Source: Cochliopodium minus (lineage: Eukaryota > Discosea > Himatismenida > Cochliopodiidae). From it: a stretch of 28,909 bases of DNA. The translations under genes and the position numbers were made by a program. Below are positions 20,419 through 28,909 of the stretch, piece after piece. The stretch's first letter is position 1, and every line of letters starts with the position of its first letter. The notes beneath the pieces were generated by a model. That model was not told the origin of the DNA. It ran no database searches and saw only the letters and a list, made by a program, of their open reading frames with translations. The stretch spans positions 1 through 28,909 of the forward strand of contig JAMYWO010000242.1 of NCBI GenBank assembly GCA_024220525.1. Reading direction: 5' to 3'.

Positions 20419-21491
20419 ATGTCATTTGTAAATATCTCCTTTTTTTCTTTTTTTTTTTTTGAATATACTCCTATCTAATATTTTTGAAATAGACAAAACA
20501 ACCAGTCACAGTCGTAATAAGTGGAGCAGCAGGCCAAATTGGGTATTCATTGATATTTAATATTGCAAGTGGACAAATGTTCGGAGAAGATCAACCAGTA
20601 AATCTTCATTTGTTGGATATAAAATTGGCAGAACAAGCATTAAAGGGAGTAATATTGGAAATAGAAGATTGTTCATTCCCACTTTTGAATAAAGTGATAC
20701 CCACATTCGAATATGATGAAGCATTTCAAAATGCAGATTATGCATTGCTTGTTGGAGCTATGCCAAGAAAAGAAGGCATGTTGAGAAAAGATCTATTAAA
20801 AGCAAACGTTGGAATATTCAAAGATCAAGGACAATCCATCAATAGAGTAGCAAAAAAGACAATCAAAATTCTTGTTGTGGGAAATCCAGCCAACACAAAT
20901 TGTTTTATATGCTCGCATTATGCCCCATCCATCCCAAAAGAAAATTTCAGTGCTCTAACAAGATTGGATCACAACAGAGCAATTACACAGATTGCACAAA
21001 GACTCAAAGTAGCAAGCAAAGATGTCAAAAATGTAATTATTTGGGGAAATCACAGCAACACCCAATTCCCTGATGTCAATCATGGTCATATCCAGATTGG
21101 AAATGGAAACAAATCCATTAGAGAAGCCATCAATGATAATAACTGGCTCAATGGAGAATTTGTTACCACTGTCCAACAAAGAGGATCACATGTTATTTCT
21201 GTCAGAAAGTCTTCATCTGCTGCCAGTGCTGCCAAAGCTATCACTGATCATATGAGAAATTGGGTTCTTGGCACTCCTAAAGGCGAATTTGTTTCCATGG
21301 CTGTTTTCAGTGGTGAATATGGTATTCCCAAAGGTGTTATCTACTCCTATCCTGTAACTTGTAGAGATGGAAAATATGAAATAGTCAAGGGTCTCCAACT
21401 TGATGAATTTGAAAAGAAAATGATGCAGATCACTTATGATGAACTCAAAGAAGAGGCAAATATTGCTTCTGAATTCCTCGATAAAAATTAA
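20419..21491 (+). CDS. MDH1: Malate dehydrogenase, cytosolic type
   Basis: Two exons, the first only 9 nt (20419-20427, encoding MSF) and the second 20493-21491, give 335 aa. The enzyme interconverts malate and oxaloacetate with NAD(H). Evidence includes the Rossmann loop GAAGQIG (14-20), LLDI with the acidic residue that favours NAD over NADP, the substrate loop AMPRKEGMLRKDLL (R95, R101), VGNPANTN, the catalytic pair Asp162 and Arg165 in ALTRLDHNRA, and His190 in WGNHSNTQ. These blocks are those of cytosolic MDH1 rather than the mitochondrial type, and there is no targeting peptide. The upstream ATG was chosen because the second exon starts directly in the conserved domain after a TAG acceptor and has no earlier ATG in frame. 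Confidence 0.95.
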
Positions 21492-21780
21492 AATTTTATT
21501 AATGATCGGCAAATTTCCCTTTCTTTATTAAAAATCTTTATTATAATCTCATTAGTTTACATTTTCACCTAACATTATGATCATAATCAAGAGCATTTCT
21601 TTCTTTTGAAATTTCTGATAAAAATATTTATTTTGGGATCTAATAATGATTTTTATATTTAGTTTCTGCATCTTGATTCAAAAATTCTGAATAGTTTTGT
21701 TGTTTGCAGATCTTTATATTTTGCGTTTTGAAAAATATAAAAAAACAAAAAAATTAATAAAAAAAAAATTTGTGTATAAT

Positions 21781-23884
21781 ATGGGAAATTCTACAAATTC
21801 AAAAGAAGACAAAAAAACATTGGAACATTTGAGTTCTGAACAAACAACATGTAAGAATTATATTTCTCTTTGTCATCAATATTTAATATAAAAACAATTT
21901 TAATAGTTTCAAGAGAACAGTTGTTGGAATTATTGGAGAAATTCAAAAAAAAATATTCTACAGGATATATGACAAAAGAAGAATTCATACAAGAAAATAT
22001 AACTCTCCAAGGAGGAAATGAAGTATTTTGGTCTGAGGTATATGATAACTTCACCAAAGGAAATGAAAGAACAGATAGAATAACATTTTCTGATTTCATT
22101 ATTGGTTTCAACAAATTAAAATTTTTATTATATTTTGGCTAATATTTTGAAATAAAAAGGATTGACAAGTATTACTGATGGAACTGAAGAAGAGAAATTG
22201 ACTTGGATGTTTAATATGTATGATGCTGATGGAAATAAAACCCTTGATAGGAATGAAGTACATAGTTTGGTGCAAGGACTTATCAAAGCCAATAATGAAC
22301 AAGATAAAACAAATGAAGAAATTAAAAATTTGTCAGATAAATTTTTTGATGAGATGGACAATGATAAGAATGGAACCATTGATATGCAAGAATTCATTAA
22401 TGTTTCTTTGATCACACCTTTCATAAAAGATTCATTGACATGTGTCATGACCCAATCTCTCGAAGGTAAATATTAATTAATTGCACATAAAAAGAAAAAA
22501 TTTTAATTATATTCTGATATAGTGGGGAAGAATGAAGATGAATTTTCTGAATTTGAAAATCAAGTGGCAGGTAAATTAATATAATCGAATTTCATATAGA
22601 AACCTTTCTCAAAGGGGATAATCATTTATGATCAAATGATTATTATATAAAATTAACTTCAAATTCTAAGTGTTAAATTTTAGTTTTAAAATTCCCATAA
22701 TTTAATTTAAAAAAATAATATGCAATTTCGTTATTTTTTTCACAAAATTTTTTTATCATAAATATTATTTTAGGACACAAGGGCAAAAGTGCAATGTTGA
22801 AAGATCCATCTGGAAAAACCATTTTCAAACCATTACATCCAACAGAATTTGAATTCTATCAAACCTTAAAGAATTATCCAGAAATTCACAAATTCTTTCC
22901 TATATTCCATGGAAGAAAGATGGTGCAAGAAGAAGATGGTGTCATCAGTTATGTCCAAATGCAAAATCTCACAGATGGATTGATCCAACCTTGCATTTGT
23001 GATCTCAAAATGGGATTCAAGGGATATGATCATACTGCTGGAAAACTCAAGATTGCTCAACAAGTTGCATTATGTACAGTTACAACATCATCAAGTTTGG
23101 TAAAAATAATTTTATATAAATAAGAATATTTTGCATATTCCTGAATAATCAAACATATTTTTCAATTTAAATTTATTATAAAAGGGTTTTCGTATGTGTG
23201 GTATGAGGTATTTTAATGGAACAGAGTTGGTTGTTAGAGATAAGCCATGGGGAGCAAAATTATCCAAGAGCACCATGCAAGATGCTCTCTTTCAATTTTT
23301 GACTCGTTGTCGTTTTGACGTTGCACAAGTATTCAGCGAGAAGCTGAAGGAACTTTTGGAGTGGTTCAAAGAACAAAAACTCTTTAAATTTTATTCCAGC
23401 TCCATTCTTCTTATTTATGATGCTTCTAGTTATGACACATCAACTGTGGATATTAAGGTAGTAGATTTTGCTCATACATTTCCTTCCACAGATGGAAAGT
23501 TGGATGATAATTATAAGTAAACTTTTTCATTTAATTTAATTTTTTTATTTTTAAAACTTTTTTTTTTTCTTCAGGGATGGTTTGATAAATCTTGTTAATA
23601 TTGTGGACAAAATATCTGCTTTGGCTTCTCATATTTACGAAAACCAAAAGAAGAAAGGTGAGCAATGGAGCAAGGCCTTTTTGGGTAATGATCGCGCAGA
23701 GTACACTAACGAAGACGGATCTATTCCTATCACCTTTAGAGAAACAAATTTGTGGAAAGTTGATCGTGATTTGCCTAACAGTGACAGTGATGGTTGGCAA
23801 TACGCTTCAAGTTACAAAGGTTCTTGGCACAGTGTAATGACCAAGAAAGATTCTGTTAGAAGAAGAAGATGGATCAAAAAATGA
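21781..23884 (+). CDS. EF-hand calcium sensor / inositol polyphosphate kinase / DysF-like fusion
   Basis: Seven exons (21781-21850, 21907-22104, 22160-22465, 22523-22570, 22774-23099, 23185-23516, 23575-23884) join in phase to 529 aa. MGNSTNS at the start is a candidate N-myristoylation signal. Residues 25-190 resemble NCS/calcineurin-B sensors: two degenerate EF-hands, then canonical loops DADGNKTLDRNE (111-122) and DNDKNGTIDMQE (156-167). Residues 205-450 are an inositol polyphosphate kinase, with QVAGH (205-209), PCICDLKMG (280-288, the PxxxDxKxG motif), SSLGFRMCGM (about 314-323) and VDFAHT (409-414). The tail DGWQYASSYKGSWH...VRRRRWIKK (499-529) resembles the dysferlin/Pex30 DysF C motif. 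Such kinases phosphorylate IP3 or higher inositol phosphates; which substrate is used here is unknown. Myristoyl and EF-hand parts suggest calcium-controlled membrane recruitment (inference). Between the last stop and QVAGH the kinase frame has no ATG, which argues for one gene. Confidence 0.82.
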
Positions 23885-24055
23885 AAAACATTCAATTAAA
23901 ATAGACCTTAAAAACTTTAAAATGGTTCTTAACGAAGCTTATTAAACAATTTTGCTTTTATTCTTTCTTTTCCGTCAACATTTAAATCTTTTTGAAATTG
24001 ATCAATCAATAATTAAACGATTAATTCTTTCAAAAAAAAAAAAAAAAATTTGATA

Positions 24056-27000
24056 ATGGACAATAATTTATTTTCACTCACTGATTCCTATGATAGATTG
24101 AATAATTCTTCTGACAGATTAGATAATTCCTCCAATCGTTTGGAGAATTCTCAAAATCAGTTGGATTTATCATCCAGCCAGACAGAGATCTCTAATTCAA
24201 ATAATCTTTTGGACATTTCTATGGAGATGTCGATGGATTTGATCTTGGATAGAAAATTGACAGAGAGTCATCTTTATTTCTTGTCCAGTGAGACCAATAA
24301 TGAGAAGATTTTGGAATTATTTTCGAATAAGGAAAATTATACGCTTATTGATGACTATCTCAAAAATTGCTTGCATTACTATTGTCTAAATGCAAATATG
24401 GATGTGGAGATATTAAAAAGTATTGTTAACAATAAAGCGAGTACGAGCTTGATAGGTGAATATTATATTTAATCAAATAGAAAAATTAATTTTCCTCTTT
24501 TGATAAATCAATCATAAAGATCAATTTGGGAAAACACCAATGCACTATTTAGCCACAAACAAATCTATCAGAAAAGAAATAATCGAAGTATTGTTCGAAA
24601 AATCAGATTTAGACCTGAAGGATAACAAAGGTGAAAAAATTTTTTTGCAAATTCGAATCAATTTATTTTGAAAAAAAATTTTTAAAGGGAAGACAGTATT
24701 TTCATATCTATCATCGAACGATTCTGTTCCCAATGATATATTGGCTTTTTGTTTGTTGAATGGAGTTGATCCCAAGAGAAAAGACAACACAGGGCGAATA
24801 TCCTTACATTACTACTCGTCAAATAGGCTAGGTAAACTACTTTTTGCTTAATCTTTTTCACTTGTAAAAGTAAATACTGATCATTTTAATAATTTTTTTT
24901 TTTTTTAATTTTGTTAGTTAGTAGTGACACCATTAAATTATATTTTAAATATAATAGTGATCCAAACTTGGTAGACCAGTTGAACAGAAAGACTCCGTTT
25001 CATTACGTGTCTATCAACAGGTGAGAATATTTTTTTTTTTATTTACAAAATGGTTTTTGAGTTATTTTGAAAAAGGAGGACTAACCACGAAGTGTTCAAA
25101 CTATTCTTTGAAAACAAAGGAGACTCCAATATTTTGGACAAACATCAAAAGTCACCGTTTCATTACTATTGCGAGAATGAATCAATCACCAACGAAAGCT
25201 TGCAAATATTTTTAGACAACAAATCTGACCCCAATTTGTTAAACAAGAACAGTAAAACTGCTTTACATATTTTGTGCTCTAATCCAAGTGTTGACATTGA
25301 AAAAATAAAGATGATGAGAGAAGCTGGACTCGATTTGAATTCGAAGGACCGATGGAACCGGATCTCCTTTCATTACTATTGCATGAATGAAAATTTATCC
25401 ATAGAACCAATCCGTTTTTTCATAGAGAATGAAGCAGGTAAAAAGAAATAATTTTTTATTTTAAATTTTTTTAAAATATTTTAATTATACTACTATTAAT
25501 AATTTCTTGTTTAGACCCTTACGCAAGGGATTCCAATTACAAAACTCCAATCCACGAGCTGTTTTCCAACTCAAAGATAAACAAGGAAATTATAGAGTAC
25601 ATCATTTCTTCTCAAGTAAACCTGGGTTTGAAAGATAGCAATGAGAGGACTCCCTTTCATTTTCTCATTTTGAACGAAGAAGTCAAAATAGACATGATTG
25701 AGCTGCTTCTTTTCCACAAAGTAGACATCAGAGAAAAATTCAAGTTTAAGAGGACTGTTATTCATGACTTGTTGTCCAAGAATAAGATCAACATTAGTCT
25801 TTTGGAATTTTTGCTCGGGTGCAACTTTGACATCAACTTGATGGACGAAAACCAAAAGACTCCTATTCATTATTACTGTTGCAATGAAAACATAGAAATG
25901 GAAATTTTGGGTTAAAAAAAAAATGATTTCTTATTCAATTCTTTCTGATTTTATTCTTATTTTTTTTTCTTCAATAAAGATTTCTTGCTTGTGAACAAGG
26001 TTGATGTAAATGTCAAAGACAAAAACGAAAAGACTCCTTTCCACTATCTCATTTTGAACAAAGGCAGCAACGAAGAGTTGATAAAGAAGATGATTCTCAA
26101 TAAAGCTGATGTTAATCTTTCTGGGCAAAAAAAGAAAAATGTTGTTCACTTTTTGGCTTCCAATGAGGTTTTTATTTTAAATGATTTATTGTTATTAAAT
26201 TTTATAATTAATTTTTTTTGAAAAAGAGTGCTCCAAGGTCCATTTTCGAGTTTTTTAAGCCTCATTTTGATCCAAAGCTATTCAACCAAAAAGATGAGAA
26301 CAACAAGACTCCTTTTCATTATTTGTCCCTCAACAAGTCCAAAAAAGTAAGTTTGGAGGTGCTGAGCTATTTTCTGGAGATTAATGCTGACCCCAACTTG
26401 AAGGATGGAAACTACAAGACTCCTTTTCAATATTTCACAGATATCCAAGATTTAAACGAAGAAATTCTCCAAAATTTTTTGGATTACAAAGCAGGTAAAC
26501 AGAAAATTTAAAAAATCATTTTTTTTTTATTTTTTTTTTTTACAAAAGATATAAATTCACGTGACAAAAATAACCGGACCCCTTTTACTTACATTTCGGA
26601 TAATCCTAGAACAACCCCAAAAATGATCGAGATTCTCCTTGGTACATCAGATATTCCACAAGAACCTGATGATTCATCAAAAACTCCTTTACATTACTAT
26701 TGTTACAACAGGAGCATCTCTTTGGGTAATAATTTTTAAAAGTTTAATTTTTAGTTTAAATCAAAAATTAAAATTCACGAAAGAATGTTTGCCCCGCTTT
26801 GTCGAAATTTACAAAAGTAAAATCAACCATCCGGACAGGCATTCGAGAACACCTTTCCATTATTTATGCACAACTAGGAGCTCCAACTATAATATGCTTA
26901 ATCTTTTTCTTACCAACAATGCAGACCCTAATATTGTTGATAACTACCAAAAAAAGACGCCATTTCATGAACTCTCTTCCAACAAAATTATTAATACTCC

Positions 27001-27903
27001 CATAATGAAACTTTTTTTCTCTTGTGGTGCAGTTCCTAACATACAAGGTATTTATCATTTGGTTTGTTTTGTATTTTTTTTAATTTATAAATTGATTTCT
27101 TAAGATCAATCAAAACGTTCACCTTTTCATTATGCCTCCGCAAATGAACATTCTACTATCGAGTTACTAAGGGTATTTCAAAAAAAAAAAATTAAAAATG
27201 ATTTTAAAAGCTGAAATATTTTTTTTTAAAACAAAAAAAAAAACAAGTTGTTTTTAGAAAACAAAGGAGATCCAAATATCAGGGATGGGTTAGGTAAAAC
27301 CACAATGCACCATCTAGCTTGCAACGACATTTTTTGCATTGAATCCATTGAAATGATGTTGTCTCACAAGATCGATATCCATGCTCTTGGTAAAAAAAAA
27401 AAAATATTATTTTTGAAAAAATATAAATTTATTTTTCATTTTAATCAACTCTTTAGATTTTTCATTTCAATTTATTTTTCATTTTAATCAACTCTTTAGA
27501 TTTTTCACAAAACAGTGTTTTGCACTATGCTGTTAGCAACATTAAAGTTACTATTCCAACTTTGTATTATATACTCGAACTTGGTGTGACATTCAAGCAA
27601 CAGCAAACCTTAACGCCTCTCCATCTCGCTAATTCCAGCGACCAATACTTGAAAGTGGCTCTTCTTTTGGCTTACAACGGTTGCTCTAAATCTCTACTTA
27701 AAAACTTGATTGAGACATGTGATCCTTTCTCTAAATCCTACCAGCTTTATACAGAGTTTAAAAAGATGTACATTTTTTTGTTTTAATTTTTTTAAACATC
27801 CAATCTCTTTATTTCTTTCTCCAGGAAAACAATCTGGAATACCAAGAGGCACATTTTATACCCTTCACAATTCAAGAAATATGTTTTCTTTTTACTTTGT
27901 TTC
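24056..27903 (+). CDS. Large ankyrin-repeat protein, 3' end in gap
   Basis: Fourteen exons (24056-24455, 24520-24630, 24688-24831, 24918-25020, 25076-25437, 25515-25910, 25980-26167, 26227-26494, 26549-26725, 26784-27047, 27105-27172, 27248-27389, 27500-27767, 27825-27903) join in phase to about 990 codons. Residues 12-40 are four seven-residue units with leucine every seventh position (SDRLDNS, SNRLENS and so on). About 24 ankyrin repeats follow, of an unusual style: the helix-1 block reads KTPFHYYCxNEN rather than TPLHLAA, and loops read ADPNLLD. Nine of 13 introns are phase 1, often splitting a GAT codon in the inter-repeat loop, as expected if the array grew by exon duplication. The end, TIWNTKRHILYPSQFKKYVF, is a W..H..P..F tail common after ankyrin arrays. 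Only the last few residues are missing. The acceptor of exon 5 could be 25076 or 25079. Confidence 0.85.
27427..27507 (+). repeat. 43-bp tandem duplication carrying a splice acceptor
   Basis: The stretch atttatttttcattttaatc through tagatttttca occurs twice with a 43-base period, at about 27427-27464 and 27470-27507. Each copy includes an identical ctctttag acceptor (ending 27456 and 27499). Only the second keeps the ankyrin frame; 43 is not a multiple of three. Confidence 0.9.
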
Positions 27904-27904
27904 N
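27904..27904. other. Assembly gap (single n)
   Basis: An ambiguous base sits inside the last ankyrin exon. The sequence to its right has fewer A/T homopolymers and does not continue the protein convincingly. Confidence 0.8.
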
Positions 27905-28034
27905 TATAATGGCACCCTGTTGCTCCCTGTTAACTATCTGTATTTTGAGTGAAAACAGGCTGTTTCCTATACGTTAGGGTAAACTCATCAAATAAAGAAA
28001 TAATTTGATCTTATCTATTTTAGAATGAGGGTTT

Positions 28035-28196
28035 TTAATAAATTATTCTGTAAGGATTCCAAATTCCTTGAATGGAAGGAGTATAAGTGAACTTGATCTT
28101 TTGCATTGAGTGAGATTTGTTTCCCCATCTGTTTCTGATTTCGTAGAAGACATCCAAAACCTCCTCAATATATTGGAAGGTATCCTCTCCATCATA
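28035..28196 (-). other. Coding-like stretch, unrecognised
   Basis: A 53-codon minus-strand frame ending at a TAA (28037-28035) reads like protein: EEVLDVFYEIRNRWGNKSHS and TYTPSIQGIWNPYRIIY, rich in Trp, Tyr and Arg. It has no ATG at its start and would need an upstream exon that I cannot find. It could be the last exon of a gene or a remnant. The stretch 27905-28034 shows nothing. Confidence 0.35.
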
Positions 28197-28369
28197 TCAA
28201 GATTAAAATTTAATATAATGAAAATAACAAATGTCATAAGAAAAATATTTGGTTAATTATGTGAACCATCATAGGTATGTAAATATTAGTTCAAGCAACA
28301 TGTGAATCAACGTAACATAATTATTGTCTCACTTCATCAAGCTGACTTTGTATTTGTTTCTGTCAAAAG

Positions 28370-28760
28370 CCTCCAGACAATGGACAAAGTGAAAAGGAAG
28401 AACTTGAAGGGAAAAAAATTTTGTCTGTCAAGTTTCTTTTATCGCTCCTGATTATGAAATTTCAGAGAATACTAAAATAGAAAAAGTCTGCAAATGTTTC
28501 ATTGATAGAACAGATGATGGAACGAATGGAACACCAACTTTCTTCAAACATCTTCGTAATTTCTTGATAATGGAAAGGAAAAAGGTAAATGGTTATTCGT
28601 AAAGGGAATAACTTTTCTCAGAAAACAAATGGATAACCTTCATCCTTGGACAGGTTTCATTTATAATTTCTTGAAAGGAAAGCCAAAAAACAACGAACAA
28701 AAAAATAAAGATAAGATCACCCCTCCTAAATTTATTGATATAGATAATATTCTTGGTTGA
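28370..28760 (+). other. Coding-like stretches in several frames, possible remnant gene
   Basis: Protein-like sequence appears in three plus-strand stretches that are not in one frame: PPDNGQSEKEELEGKKILS (about 28370-28440), IAPDYEISENTKIEKV to NFLIMERKK (28441-28590) and KQMDNLHPWTGFIYNFLKG onward, ending in TGA at 28758-28760. I see no normal-sized intron between them; a 23-base GT-AG candidate exists between the last two but is half the size of the smallest intron elsewhere in the window. This may be a decayed gene, or a contig with sequencing errors. The family is not recognised. Confidence 0.35.
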
Positions 28761-28909
28761 CAGCCCAATCAAGAAAAAGAGAATGGGAGCTTTGAATGGG
28801 AACAGTTCTAGGAAAACTCTTTTTATTTCTGAAATAATTATTCCACACCTCATTTTGGACAAACCCAGAGCAGAAGTGACCAAATTTTTCAACTGTTTGA
28901 AGGAATTGT
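28732..28909 (-). CDS. Unrecognised protein, C-terminal fragment
   Basis: A minus-strand frame open from the window edge to a TAA at 28734-28732 encodes 58 residues, including QTVEKFGHFCSGFVQNEVWN and IQSSHSLFLDWAVNQEYYLY. The aromatic-rich, non-repetitive content makes it look coding, but there is no recognised family and no start. Its end overlaps the end of the plus-strand coding-like stretch by about 29 bases, so at most one of the two may be a working gene as drawn. Confidence 0.35.
   Translation of the reverse strand, partial: QFLQTVEKFGHFCSGFVQNEVWNNYFRNKKSFPRTVPIQSSHSLFLDWAVNQEYYLYQ

Noticed and set aside
28603-28625. A 23-nt GT-AG intron joining two coding-like stretches
   Set aside because: It is half the size of the smallest intron I could confirm (47 nt) and sits in a region with other frame breaks, so it is more likely coincidence.
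1-28909. tRNA, rRNA, transposase, reverse transcriptase or virus-like genes
   Set aside because: Reading both strands, I saw no cloverleaf with a standard T-loop, no rRNA core sequence and no recognisable mobile-element or viral protein motifs.

Overview
The window is a scaffold piece from an AT-rich nuclear genome of a unicellular eukaryote. Genes sit tens to a few hundred bases apart on both strands, and nearly all are split by short introns. I reconstructed 67 GT-AG introns by hand, all phase-consistent, the smallest 47 nt. Close to half of the acceptors end in AAG with no clear pyrimidine tract, and several donors are GTT rather than GTA. Coding regions use TAA and TGA as stops, consistent with the standard code. 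A cycloartenol-type oxidosqualene cyclase, Sel1 and ankyrin families, a cysteine-type glutathione peroxidase and a JmjC oxygenase suggest an amoeboid or other sterol-making protist. I cannot name the genus.

Layout, left to right: the 3' part of a Sel1-repeat gene (1-1743, +); a JmjC-domain gene with an N-terminal signal sequence (1784-3764, +); an unrecognised 644-aa helical protein (7021-3838, -), head to head with a small ankyrin gene (7088-8257, +); a glutathione peroxidase with nine exons, three of them microexons (8507-9711, +), convergent with the 26S proteasome ATPase RPT5 (11753-9827, -); exons of a multi-pass membrane protein (about 11829-13119, +) that run into an assembly gap at 13270; a Sel1-repeat fragment (13271-14745) bounded by gaps on both sides; a HemK/Mtq2-type methyltransferase (15748-14933, -); a dienelactone hydrolase (17233-15871, -); cycloartenol synthase (20075-17447, -), divergent from cytosolic malate dehydrogenase (20419-21491, +); a three-part gene (21781-23884, +); a 24-repeat ankyrin gene (24056 to a gap at 27904, +); and a last contig (27905-28909) with coding-like pieces that do not assemble into intact genes.

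The most unusual gene is at 21781-23884. It appears to encode one 529-residue protein: a potentially N-myristoylated EF-hand calcium sensor of the NCS/calcineurin-B type, then a complete inositol polyphosphate kinase domain, then a C-terminal segment resembling the dysferlin/peroxin (DysF) motif. The kinase part has no in-frame ATG of its own upstream of its first conserved motif, so the fusion is not simply two adjacent genes. It would be a membrane-tethered, calcium-responsive inositol phosphate kinase, the role that animal IP3 3-kinases fill by binding calmodulin as a separate protein.

The single n's at 13270, 14746 and 27904 are gap placeholders. Gene order across them is not proven by the sequence. 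The genes are mostly unrelated housekeeping or regulatory genes and do not form one pathway.
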